The translations under genes and the position numbers were made by a program. Below, one piece after another: positions 24,763-35,200 of a stretch of DNA of 64,000 nucleotides (the first letter of the stretch is position 1; each line of letters opens with the position of its first letter). The stretch covers positions 2,728,001 to 2,792,000 of the forward strand of contig JAULSU010000002.1 in the NCBI GenBank assembly GCA_030512335.1, read 5' to 3'. The notes below the pieces were generated by a model. The model was not told the origin of the DNA and searched no databases. It was given only the letters and a program-made list of their open reading frames with translations. The DNA comes from Immersiella caudata. Taxonomy: Eukaryota; Ascomycota; Sordariomycetes; Sordariales; Lasiosphaeriaceae.

Positions 24763-26924
24763 AGTTTCGGTGATGTGGGGTTCAAGATGCAGAGAGACGA
24801 CGGGGCGTTGATCGAGAAGGGAAATTGTCCTATTTAAACGACCAACGAAGCAGGTGCGGCATTACAGAGCATTTGATATGCGGGACATGGGACCTCACTT
24901 GGCCCGGGACCATTCAACCGTGAGGTAGGTGGCCTGTATTATCCCGTACCTTGCGTCACGACAGTCAATGGCATGCGTCCCAGCACCAAGGTAAGCTCCG
25001 ATCCGATTTCTGAACTCAACAGGGTACTCGATTTGAGGTCGAGGTGAGCCTCACCCTCCAATTCCGCCAATGGGAGACCCGCATCTGCAGAAAGAGCTGC
25101 TGCTGGCCACAGCATATCATTTGCTCAAGTTGAAGGCAGGTGCGATCACCTCGTTGCTGCTGTGGTCGGACAGCATTGGAAAGCGCGGGGAAGACAGGGA
25201 TCCATTCATGCACCAGCGCGCCATTGAGCTTCCAGAGAACTTAATCCGGACCGCGAGACTGGTGAAAACCGCCGAGAGGGGTTGCACAACAGACATTTCT
25301 CGAACCGATGAGAACTCCACCTTTCCGCCCCCATACGCAAACAACAAACGGCCCATCTGCCCCGCACCGCGGTGGATGTCCACTCCATTTCGGTGGATAC
25401 TGCTGAGCATGACGCCGTATTTGTTTCGCAGCCCAAGCCTTACGGACACCACGAAAAGATGATGGTCCAGACTTCCGGGTTGCCGATTTCCGTGGGGGCA
25501 CGCCTGAACGGGGCCTCCCGATGCTAGCTTACCTAGGTAGGGGACCTTTACCTCATATTTTCAGTTGAGGACAGCTTTTCCTTTTTCCCGGACCCATGCA
25601 GCACAAGGCAAGAATACATGTTGGTTTTGATTGGAGGAATTTATTTTTCCGTCTCGTGCTCAACGATGGACCGCCAACCTCACCTTTGCCCACGACATCA
25701 GCATCGCCTTGAGGCTCTGATAGAGAACCCGCTGAAGTTTCCCCTCTCAAGCGCAAGCTTCCTCTGGACCATTTAACCGGATACCGGTAATGGTAATTAT
25801 TACGCACCAGTAACTCTGCCGGTCAGCTCGAGAGGTGCGGGACGTTTGACCTGGAGTTCGACCTCATCCCCGTCTTGTCGGACTGCATCGGCCTCTCGCC
25901 TCTCTCACAACAAACCGCCAACTCGCTTTCGGTGACGGAGCATGCCTCAGTCTATTTGCTCAAGCGCGGGACGAGATGCAGCCAGACGCATTAACTTGCT
26001 TTTGGGTCACCATCTGCCTGCTTCTCGGCTGCATCGCGAATCACGGTATGTAGCCTGTGGCACTCCCATGACATGTCACCAGCGTGGTTACCACACATCA
26101 CCAGCATCTATCCCGCAACCCCTGTCCCCGCCCGCTGCCTCCCGTCCCGATGCTGCTCTTGCAGATCACCAGACCCGTGACTGGGGTTCTAGCCTGGTAC
26201 GCTCCAGTTGGCTGCATTCATCAACGATGGTTGCGCGGGAGCGGTCAGAGCTGAAGGTCCTGAGCGAGCTTCATCCATCGAGTTCTTTTCCGAACGGCCA
26301 AGCTGGAGCTCCGGTCTAGGTCTCGGGGGTACCTTGCGGCACCCAGTTTTATCGGACGAGGTGCGAAGCTTGGCCAAACCCAACTGCCCGGTTGGATGTG
26401 CTCTTTGGCCTAACCGTCAGCATTCTACTTCAGAGGGAGTGTATGCGTGATTTCTTTCTCCGTTCACGGTATAGATTGCTCCGATATAGCATCTGGAGCA
26501 CCAATGGTCACGGTTGCCGCCTCGCCATGAGGTACCAGACCCCCTCTCCCGTCTCTGTTGTTTGTTCTCCAACATGCGGCGGTCTAGCTCGGCGTTGGCC
26601 TCCTCGCCGCAAAATGTGGCAGCACACTCGGGCAAATATCGTCGCGAGCTTGTCAGCCAGCTACCAATGCACACCACATGTACAACTATATATGAACACC
26701 ACCATTCCTGGCCCCACCGTGCAATTACCATTAGGTCATGAAGGGATTCTGCTGTGCTGCAAGGCCCTCCCGCTTCCATTCACTTATAAGCAGCATCTGC
26801 TCTTCCTCCTCGATATCTTCCACCTCCCCCCGTCCTTAGCTTCCGATTGCCCCCTCCCACGGCGGCACCTTCTCGCATCCGACTTCGAAGCCGTCTTGAA
26901 GTCCCTCCCATTTCCAAAGCCGCC
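24763..26924. promoter_or_regulatory. Divergent 2.2-kb promoter region, oxidoreductase / aldolase
   Basis: Both flanking metabolic genes are transcribed outward from this region. On the oxidoreductase side TATTTAAA at 24831-24838 is a TATA-like element 69 nt from the start codon. On the aldolase side TTATAAG at 26784-26790 lies about 135 nt before its start. Further CCGCCAA sites occur near 25671 and 25914. A TACCTAGGTA palindrome lies at about 25531. Open frames near 25070-25462 (+) and 25117-25452 (-) overlap each other and resemble nothing. Confidence 0.5.
25055..25071. promoter_or_regulatory. Tandem CCNCCAAT elements (GaaR-type candidate site)
   Basis: CCTCCAAT (25055-25062) directly abuts TCCGCCAAT (25063-25071), about 300 bp upstream of the oxidoreductase start. 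The second copy matches the galacturonate-responsive element TCCNCCAAT described for the GaaR regulators of Botrytis and Aspergillus. Each copy also contains CCAAT, so binding by the CCAAT (HAP) complex is an alternative. Confidence 0.45.
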
Positions 26925-27941
26925 ATGACTGCCTCAAACGGGGCCACCAATGGCCACATCAACGGGCACAACGGTCATACTAATGGTCAACGCACGGACA
27001 GGAGACCTCTCCCCTGCGGCATCTACGCTCCCACAATGACCTTCTTCGACCCAGACACCGAGGATCTTGACATCCCAACCATCAAAAAACACGCCGAGCG
27101 CCTCGTCAGGGATGGATTGGTCGGGCTGGTGACCATGGGATCCAACGGCGAGGCCGTTCATTGCACCCGCGAAGAGAAGATAGCCGTCACGCAAGCAACA
27201 AGAGAAGCCCTCGACGCAGCAGGCTTCGCTGAAACCCCCATCATCATCGGCGCCACCGAGGGCAGCGTCCGCGTCACCATCGATCTCTGCAAGCAAGCCA
27301 AAGCTGCAGGCGCCGACTACGCCCTCCTCCTCCCACCATCCTACTTCCGGGCCCTCATGGACGAACAAGCCATCTACGACTACTTCGTCGCCATCGCCGA
27401 CGAAAGCCCCCTCGGCCTCATCCTCTACAACTACCCCGGCGCTGTCGCCGGCATCGACATGGACTCCGACCTCCTCATCAAACTCGCGCAGCACCCCAAC
27501 ATCGTCGGCACCAAGTTCACCTGCGGAAACACCGGAAAACTCACCCGCGTCGCCCTCGCCACGGACGCCAAAACACCCTTTGCCGAAGGTTCAGGGTACA
27601 TGGCCTTTGGTGGCATGTGTGACTTCACCGTCCAAACTCTCACCTCTGGCGGGAGCGGTATCATTGCCGGCGGAGCGAACGTCATGCCAAGGATGTGCGT
27701 GAAGGTGTGGAACCTGTACGTCGAGGGGAAGCGAGAAGAGGCGATTGCGTTGCAAAAGGTGTTGTCTAGGGGGGATTGGTTCCTGACAAAGGCGGCGATT
27801 GCGGGAACGAAGCAGGCTATTCAGAGCTATTTTGGATATGGCGGGTTTCCGAGGAGGCCGTTGAAGAGGCTGGAAAAGGCGAAGGTGGGGATTATTGAGG
27901 AGGGTGTCAAGGAGGTTATGGAGGTTGAGAAAGGGTTGTAG
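26925..27941 (+). CDS. DapA-family aldolase, 2-keto-3-deoxy-sugar-acid or 4-hydroxy-2-oxoglutarate type
   Basis: Class I pyruvate-dependent aldolase of the dihydrodipicolinate synthase/N-acetylneuraminate lyase family. Fungal members include 2-keto-3-deoxy-L-galactonate aldolase (LGA1/GaaC) and 4-hydroxy-2-oxoglutarate aldolase. It is a single exon of 338 aa; the start at 26925 has a strong context (AAGCCGCCATGA), and an in-frame Met 78 nt upstream lies in the 5' UTR. Residues 1-25 are an Asn/Gly/His-rich tail (NGHINGHNGHTNGQ) outside the fold. The barrel starts at CGIYAPTMTFF. MGSNGEAVHC is the substrate-binding G-S-N-G-E loop, LYNYPGAVAG holds the catalytic tyrosine, and VGTKFTCGN holds the Schiff-base lysine. 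The C-terminal FGYGGFPRRPL matches fungal LGA-like proteins. It is divergent from the Gfo/Idh oxidoreductase. A G19 run begins 14 nt after the stop. The exact keto acid is undetermined. Confidence 0.88.
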   Translation: MTASNGATNGHINGHNGHTNGQRTDRRPLPCGIYAPTMTFFDPDTEDLDIPTIKKHAERLVRDGLVGLVTMGSNGEAVHCTREEKIAVTQATREALDAAGFAETPIIIGATEGSVRVTIDLCKQAKAAGADYALLLPPSYFRALMDEQAIYDYFVAIADESPLGLILYNYPGAVAGIDMDSDLLIKLAQHPNIVGTKFTCGNTGKLTRVALATDAKTPFAEGSGYMAFGGMCDFTVQTLTSGGSGIIAGGANVMPRMCVKVWNLYVEGKREEAIALQKVLSRGDWFLTKAAIAGTKQAIQSYFGYGGFPRRPLKRLEKAKVGIIEEGVKEVMEVEKGL

Positions 27942-28913
27942 GCAGCCTCAGGGAGGGGGGGGGGGGGGGGGGGCGTCTCGGATGGTCAATAGGTAGGGTT
28001 GAAAAGCTGTAGGGATGGGATGATGAATTTGGATGCCTGAGAGCAGTGCTCGCTAGGTGCCGTGATGGGCCGGGATATGGAACTAGCGAACTGCCGAGCG
28101 TTTGACAGCGGCACGTATACTGCCCAGGCGAAGCGAAAGACGGCTGGTGGCTGAAAAGGCAATTGAAGTAGTAACTTAATGGGGCGGGGGCAAGGGAGGG
28201 CGAGTATTAGTGCGTGTGGCACCCTGGGTATGGGGTTTGGATCAGTGGTTTTCAGCATCTGGGAGGTAGTCTTTCTTCCGTCTCTGCCAAGTTTGTTCAG
28301 AGGTATCATGAGGATGCACACTATAGAGGGGTGCTAGTTTTGGAGACACAATGAAATGTGGAAATAGCGTCTTTGGGGAGTCTCAAATCAGGGGTCAGCG
28401 GGAGATATGCCCAGTCTGCATCTTCTCATTGCCTTTTGTGATTATTATGCCAGGGTCCGGGACGACACCAGACACCAAAGTCATGCCATTTAATAGTGAG
28501 TGAAAGCAACTCAGCCCATCTGAAATCATGTTGCAGAGTAGGCAGTACAGAAAATATGTGGCATGTGGTCTTTTTCATCATTATGTTTCTACATCCCGTT
28601 GCATTCATGGTAGTCAAAAGCAGAGTGATCAGACCCTCTAGCTCACGACTCACGCAGGCACTTAGCTATGCCTTGACCACCCCCAAGTTAGCATGCGAGT
28701 ACCTTAGTAGCCACGATGACGCTTTCCTTACTCTCGAGACCTGTAAAACCGAGATATCTGCACGTTTAAACTCAACGGTCTCGAGCCAGACCCACTCCCA
28801 AGTACATAAGCATTCACATCACGGGGGTTCCCAAGCTTGAGCGAACCAAGTGTCCTAGCTCCAGTTTGACCCTGTCCCCAATGAGCATGGCATAGCCGAG
28901 GATCCAAGCGCTG
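27942..28913. other. Convergent intergenic region, aldolase / Tda3
   Basis: This 972-bp gap lies between two convergent genes and should hold both 3' UTRs. It begins with the G19 tract. CTCGAGACC at 28733-28741 and its complement at 28777-28785 form a 9-bp inverted repeat with a 35-nt loop. No gene is supported; a 114-codon frame (28496-28840, +) resembles nothing. Confidence 0.5.
27955..27973 (+). repeat. G19 homopolymer 14 nt after the aldolase stop codon
   Basis: Nineteen consecutive G on the coding strand, within the presumed 3' UTR. In RNA such a run can fold as a G-quadruplex. Run length may be imprecise because homopolymers are error-prone in sequencing. Confidence 0.9.
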
Positions 28914-30394
28914 TCAGACTTTGAACTTCTTCGGATCAAGCTGTTTAATATCCGCACTCTTCGCTTCACCGTCGAAGAGCAACTCCGCCATCAAATACCC
29001 CGTCGCGGGGCCGTTTTGCACACCCCAGCATGTGTGTCCGGCGGCAATCCAGATACCGGGTACCGAAGTCTGGCCTATAAGGGGCCCTCGTTCGTCGCCG
29101 AAGCGCATATGGCGCGGTATGTAGCAGGCCTGCTTAGCCTTGATGGGGGCTGAGGCAAGTAGAGGGCTGACGATGCCGATGTAGGCGATAAGATCATCAC
29201 ACTGGGCCTCGTCACATTGTACAAGGTCAGCGGTTTCCGGAAGGGGCGCTGCCGAGTCGGGTTCTCCTGAGATCATGTTAGAAGACCAAACCAAGGCAAT
29301 CATCGTGAAGCTCACCGCATGCGTAGACCTCGTTTCCGGGGCGCGCATAAATCTCAGGGTCGACATTTCCACGATGTTTTCGCCTCTGACCCATTCTCGC
29401 TCGGTGTTCGGGTACGTAGTCCGTCGGTAGTTGGATATCGGTAAATACAGCATATGGGCTGACATTTGCGTTGAATACAACGCTGTGAGCCCTTAGGCCC
29501 TCTACCCTGGACCGAGGGAGGATCCTCCCTGTCCATGGACCAGCGGCAACAATCACATCCGTGACGCCGTCCACCACGCGGGGTTCGGAGGTCTCGCGGT
29601 CTTCATAGCTGACGCTCTGTACGGCGGTTTTCGTGTGGCTAATCTTCGTAACCTTGGCGCCTGACCTGATATCAACTCCTTTTTCACGGGCTAGCTCGGC
29701 TATGGCGTTGGTGAATTGGAAGGGGTGAACTTGAGATGTCTCGGTTGCCCCTGGTTGTCCCATCTCGTCGTACTCCTGTACTAGCGTGCTGTCTATCCAG
29801 TCCAAGTCTTGTGGCAGTGGCGAGGATTGGAATAAACTTGCAGCATTTTCGTCTTGCTTGGGGAGCTTCTCCCATTCCTTCCCCTCCAGCTTCGGCTCGT
29901 CTGCCACGGTGCTCTGGACCGGCAGGGGTGCGCTGGTGCCATTGGTATCGCCAGGCTGGACATCTCCAGCAGGCTTGTCCTGTGTCGGTTGAGGCTTGAC
30001 TTTGGGTGCCTTGACGATGGCACTCAGCTGCCCGCATTCCACACGACGATATCCCCAGCGCTCCGCTCCGCCGTGTTCGGCAGCCAGCTCGCGATGCAGA
30101 CGGTACGACAGAGGTACCAGACACTGAGGATAAGCCCAGAGTCCCAACAAGCCTCCAGCCTTTCCAGAGGCGGCGGCTGCAATGGAGCTGGCCTCGAGGA
30201 GGATGATGGAATGCAGGCCAGGGTTATAGCTGGGATGGCGCGTTAGATAATACGCTGTGGTGCATCCGATAATCCCGCCGCCTGCACTTGTAGAGTGGAG
30301 AGCATGCATGTTAGCCATCTGATGAACCTGGAGGTGTGAGCTAGAGACGGGCCGTACCGACAATGACGATGTTCCTCCGTTGCGGCGGATCCAT
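28914..30394 (-). CDS. tda3: FAD-dependent oxidoreductase, Tda3 family
   Basis: A DAO-type FAD-dependent oxidoreductase of the family of yeast Tda3, reported to act in endosome-to-Golgi retrograde traffic; its chemistry is poorly defined. Three exons, 30394-30358, 30281-29316 and 29266-28914, give 451 aa with introns of 76 and 49 nt. The first exon encodes only MDPPQRRNIVIV plus one base; splicing completes the dinucleotide-binding motif IVIVGGGIIGCTTAYYL at residues 9-25. EASSIAAAASGKAGGLL is the second cofactor-contact region. A hydrophilic Pro/Lys/Gln-rich insert (about residues 120-190) interrupts the substrate domain, as in fungal relatives. HPFQFTNAIAELAREKGVDI, VIVAAGPWTG and the C-terminal PGIWIAAGHTCWGVQNGPATG are the conserved DAO blocks. 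It is divergent from the small gene at 30538. Confidence 0.9.
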
Positions 30395-30537
30395 CTTTGG
30401 TTGTTCTCAAGAGATGACCCAAGCTGTTGGACTGCGGGAGCGCGTTGACCTTCAACTGGTGTTGCTATTTTCCTTTGCGTTTCCAGCCGCGTAGTCGGGT
30501 ACCTTGGCCCATGAGGTCTGTGTAACTTTCAGATACA

Positions 30538-31187
30538 ATGAACGAAGCGAGTCTCAAACAGCCGGATGAGATGGCAGTCGATTTTTGCTACCAAAGGCTT
30601 CATTCAAGGTTGCGGGAGTTGAGTATCAATTGCCCCACCTCGTCCCGCATGTTGCTTGACCTGCTGGAGTCCCCGCAGCGCAGACCTGGAGGACATCACA
30701 GCACCTTGGGTGGCCCAAGCTCCTTGTGCCGCAGCCATGCACCGCCGCGGGGTAACTCCCTTTCAGCTCCACACGTGAGCCCCCTCTCATCTCGTCCCAA
30801 ACGATTAACTGACAAGAATCAATATCCCAACAACTCCCCTTTCACTGATTCTGAAGTTCTGGTACGTAGCTGTAGGCTGGCTGGATATGTTCGGGCTGAC
30901 AAGCGCCTCAGGGTTGGTGCGTCTGGAAATTAGAACCCTGGGCGCCGCGTTCCAGTGGAGAGGTGGCGCTGGACAGAACGTTCGGCGATGCGGGGCACCA
31001 CCTCATCTTCAATGGCGTCATCAGGGGCAGAGAACATTGCTTTTGGCTTTCCATTGAGCACTTGCAACGACATTTTGAAGCCGAGGCGACGATAACTAAC
31101 GACCAAGTAGTTGAGGCAGTGCAAGAGGACAAGAAGCGTATTCGTGTCTGTGCTGAGGCAAAGCCGGAGTCATTGGAGGAGATCTAA
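30538..31187 (+). CDS. Small two-exon gene; C-terminus resembles bacterial DUF1488
   Basis: Proposed model: exons 30538-30861 and 30912-31187 around a 50-nt intron with GTACGT donor, GCTGAC branch sequence and CTCAG acceptor, encoding 199 aa. The intron joins two frames that are each otherwise closed at that junction, which supports a real splice. Exon 1 (108 codons) is Ser/Pro/Arg-rich, without domains. Exon 2 carries a compact stretch from residue about 130: LIFNGVIRGREHCFWLSIEHL, then QRHFEAEATI, then VVEAVQEDKKRIRVCAEAK. The order 'hydrophobic strand, G-x-x-C, S-x-E-x-L-x-x-HF, then E-A-x-x-D/H-K-R-I' resembles bacterial DUF1488 proteins as I remember them. The exon 2 frame has no ATG of its own, so without the splice it could start only at a GTG. 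Neighbours are tda3 (divergent, 143 bp) and glutathione peroxidase (same strand). Function unknown. Confidence 0.38.
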
Positions 31188-31324
31188 CAAGTACAACCAC
31201 GCGCCGAGGCAAGACACCGGATCGAGTCAAAGGTCGGGCGGTGCCGAAGCCAGGTGAAACTCCAATGCGGAATCACCCCAAACTTCCGGGTCTTCCTTCT
31301 TCCAACATCCATTTCCTTCTCCCA

Positions 31325-32226
31325 ATGCGACTTCTTGCCGCTCGATCTTCACAACCAGCTCGCTCACTCCACCGCGCCTGTCGATCGAGCACTAGAAATC
31401 CACGATACTACCACTCCACACCAGCAGCCGTTTCCCAACTGCAAGTACAAATTCCCCGTCCACGCCGATTCCGCCCCTCCACCCCACCCGCTTTCGTCAC
31501 AGACATTAGAAGTCTCGCAACGATGGCCTCCGCAACCACCTTCTATGATTTCAAGCCCCTCGACAGTATGCCCCCGTCCCCCCTTCAATCCCCGCATCAG
31601 ACGAGATACTCATAACTCCCCCAGAAAAGGGCGCCGAACACCCCCTCTCCGCCTACAACGGCAAGGTGGTTCTAATCGTCAGTATGTGCGATTCCTGCTA
31701 TTTTTTTTGGCCCGTTTAGACCTTTACCCTCTTGTCTCAGGAGGTCTGAGGAGGAAACCTCCTGAGACATGCAAATATTGTCCTAGAATGGAAATTAGTA
31801 GCTGACATCAACCACTAAGACACCGCTTCCAAGTGTGGCTTCACCCCCCAATTTGGCGCTCTAGAGAAGCTCTACACCTCCATCAAGGAAAAGTACCCCG
31901 ACCAATTCGAGATCCTCGGCTTCCCCTGCAACCAGTTCGGCTCGCAGGACCCCGGAACGGACGAGGAGATCCAGTCCTTCTGCCAGATCAACTACGGCGT
32001 GACGTTCCCCGTTCTCAAGAAGGTCGATGTGAATGGCGCAAGTGCGGATCCGCTTTGGGACTGGCTGAAGAATGAGAAGCCCGGTATCATGGGGTTGAAG
32101 AGGGTGAAGTGGAACTTCGAAAAGTTCGTAGTGGGAAAAGATGGGGCGGTGATAGGTAGATGGGCGTCAACGACGAAGCCTGAGACACTAGAGGCGACGA
32201 TTTTGGAGGAGTTGGAGAAGAAGTGA
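31325..32226 (+). CDS. hyr1: Glutathione peroxidase (Gpx3/Hyr1 type) with optional mitochondrial leader
   Basis: Thiol peroxidase reducing hydrogen and lipid peroxides, thioredoxin-linked in fungi; yeast Gpx3/Hyr1 also senses peroxide for Yap1. Exons 31325-31565, 31625-31681 and 31820-32226 give 234 aa; introns are 59 and 138 nt. Met67 (31523) gives a 168-aa cytosolic form of normal length. The first 66 residues are Arg/Ser-rich with no acid until near the end (MRLLAARSSQPARSLHRACR), a convincing mitochondrial presequence. Numbering from Met67: the peroxidatic Cys39 is in NTASKCGFT, the conserved Gln lies in FPCNQFGSQ, which also holds the likely resolving Cys, and the catalytic Trp-Asn pair is in VKWNFEKF. 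Selenocysteine is absent, as expected. Intron 2 is the longest in the window and carries a 13-bp hairpin. An in-frame ATG at 31265 could extend the leader by 20 residues. Confidence 0.94.
31733..31769. repeat. Perfect 13-bp hairpin inside intron 2 of glutathione peroxidase
   Basis: TGTCTCAGGAGGT at 31733-31745 pairs with 31757-31769 across an 11-nt loop. It sits at offset 52-88 of the 138-nt intron, downstream of a CTATTTTTTTT run, and shares the core TGTCTC(A/G)GGAG with the oxidoreductase intron hairpin. Confidence 0.95.
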
Positions 32227-35200
32227 GGTGTTTGTCGGGGAAGTGGGAGAATCGTTTGCGAGGTACCTCCGGAAGGTGCTGGATGGAAGAGAAGGCTACG
32301 GACGAGGGATTGCGAATTATGACTTTTCCAGTAAATACCAAGGTGATTTTGTTTCGAACAAGGTATCTCAACTCATTTACACACATAACTTGCTCCAGAG
32401 TTGACGATTAAGGTAGACGTACTGTGACGAGGACGAGCTTCTCAACGCTGGTTGCAGCGTGACCGTCACGCATAATCCTAACCTCTGCAGGGCCTCAACG
32501 ATTGACGGCAGAAACTAGAAGCACACAGCAAAAAAGGCCGCGACCAAGTGGTACATTCTTGCATTTCCTCCCGTTGCGAGCTTGTCTGACAGCCTGGGGC
32601 ATGGGTGCTCGTTCCAGGGTACCCAAGTTGATGGTACAATGTATACACCTTGTCCGCTCTACATAGGTAAACAAAACTCCGGAACGAGTCAGCTGGGGGT
32701 AATGGCGGAAAGCCAAACTTCAAAAACCATTGCTCATAGTACTAAAAGGGATATCACCCCTAATGTTTGAACTCCGTCCAGGCGAACGAAGATTGAACAT
32801 CGGCATGTCGACCAGTTTCCTGATGCCCACCGTGGAGGTGGGCTCCGGATGTCAAAACAAAGGATGTCTATCTAGCGCAAGGGCTTATACCGATAGAAGT
32901 TGAACTGATTTTATCTCTCCCTTGCCCTTTTGGTACCATAGAACCACGTCACTCCGTAAGGCTTGTGACAAGCCGTCTGTGCCGACCAAGGCAACACTTC
33001 AAACCTTACGATAGGTAACGAGATCGACGGATTTTAGGTGAATCTAATATCGAGAGCGTCTCGTTGACGACAATACTAGGTTGTAGTTGCAGTTAATCGA
33101 CCCTGGTGTTGAAGTGCTGCCGTTGAGGTCTGAAGCCCCAGCTGGTCTAACCCAGCGCCAACCTGATCCATCAAAAATACTTACATCAGAGAACCAGCTG
33201 CGAGGAGCTGTCGGATACACCGTCTTCCAAGAACGGAAAATTCTCAAGTGACAAAGTTCAACTCACCTGTCCAAACTCATCACCCTCACTTGCTCCCCAC
33301 ATCACCAAGCGATTCACGCCATCCATCACTGTACCGCCCTCCCTCATTGTATATCCACGTACCTCACAACCGTTGTACTCCCTCGTACCTCTCTCCACGT
33401 CCCTATCCCCATCGAACCTTCGATCACCCTTCGAATCCCACACACCACCGGAACCATCATCCAAAGATAGCAACACTTCCCGGCCGGCTCTAGCACAATC
33501 ACACCTAATCCTCATCCGCTCAACACTTGACCCGACTCGGGAAAGGGAAGAAAAACACAGCGCATGGGGCACCAACGTAGGGTAGACAGGCAGGGTGACA
33601 CCCTCCCGTCATGCAGAAACCTTCCAGAAGGAAAAATCGAAGCCCTTCTTTGCTTGCTTGCGTGCGTGCTCACCGGATCCGTGGCGACCAACAATCAGTC
33701 ACACGTCTTCCGCCGCCGCCGCAAATCCAATATCGACCTCGGCTCCGCCACTCTGTCCCCGTCTAGCGTAACCCGGTAAGGCTCTCGCACTCCAGGATTT
33801 CCAGGTTGGTAAAGAAGGGCGCATAGTTCAGAAATGGGGGTGTCCTCGACGAAAACGGCAGGCGGGAACTCCCAGTGACCGATACTCAAGGGAAGGGTAG
33901 GAACGGGGCGATTCAGACTAGGGGGGATGGGGTCAAAAAAGAGAAGGTGAAGAAACGAGAATAGGTTTGTTTTGCTGCAGGAACGGGAGATAGAGTTGCA
34001 TGTCGTATGCCGGGGTCGTTTGGACAGGAAGAGGGAGACAAGAGTAGGGAGTATAAACATCAACAAAAGTATCACCGTCACACGGGTCCTACTGGAACAT
34101 GCGTGCGGAGAGGCTGTGCACTTTGACGGGAAGCCTGGTGTTGGATGGTGCGAGGTGGTCCGGACAAAGGCTCATGATGCAAACTTCAGGGACCTCGCAG
34201 CAGTAGGAGTAGGCATGAATGCGGTAATGCAATATGGGATGGGCCCTCCCGATGTGGTCCCAGTGATGAGGTGACTCTGGCTACGGCATTGCATTGGGCT
34301 AGACTGCAGACTTAGATGAGTTACCGGGCAGATGATGAAGATGGACGCTTGTTCAGAGCTCGAGTCCCTTGCTGAAGGAAGCCGTTAAGGGCAAGGCGTC
34401 GCTTTCGATTAGCGAGTCCTGATGCGAGAGATGGGGGAAGTGATGGGAGGAGGTCATGGGCACGGCTTTATATTAACTGCATACGCAGACTCTCGGAAGC
34501 GACGCTATTCATAGAACGAGTTGTGTCGCCGCACAGCCTTGACGTGTGATAAGTTGCTGGAGCCGCAGCGCCAGAGCAAACTGTTGGCTTGATCGCTTGC
34601 CCAAGCATCCTCGATCGCGATCACGAGAGTCGGAGCCCGCAGCATTTGCTGACCAGGGCCAAGATATGTCGGCGCTCGGGGCTGGACCTCTGACGGGATA
34701 GACAGGGAAACCGTTCGCTCTTATCTGGATGTAATATAGCAAACGAGGCTGTTGATGTCAGCAAGATAAGACTGAGGCGTACGAGATGGCTTTGCGCTGT
34801 TGATGACAGGAGCAATTTGTGCGCGATTAGAGGTGGTGTGTCGGCTGGTCGTAGCCCCTGAGAATAGGAGAGACTCGAGTGAGCCGGGCGGCTTGAGCCA
34901 GTCACGGTTGCCATCAGTAACAGGTGAAATCGGCAATGGGCACCTGGCGAGTCGACTTGATGTGAGGGGTTGAGAGGGATTTGGGCTGCACGCGACGCTG
35001 TCGTTGGTGAACGCGCTGACTTGTTGCGCGGTCAGGGTACTGGGTCTGTAGGTTGAGGGGGCTCTCGGTCTCGAAAGCGGTTAAGGGCCCTCGGAAACCA
35101 AGACTTCGGGGACCGTGCGCCCCACCAGCATCGGCTTCTGAGCTTGTTCGAGTCTCGCAAGGCCGACTGCTGTTCCACTGTCGTCTGCGTGATGGCCGAA

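Noticed and set aside
28733..28785. CTCGAGACC inverted repeat considered as a third copy of the intronic hairpin
   Set aside because: It has a 35-nt loop, a 9-bp stem and lies outside any intron; only GTCTC is shared with the other two.
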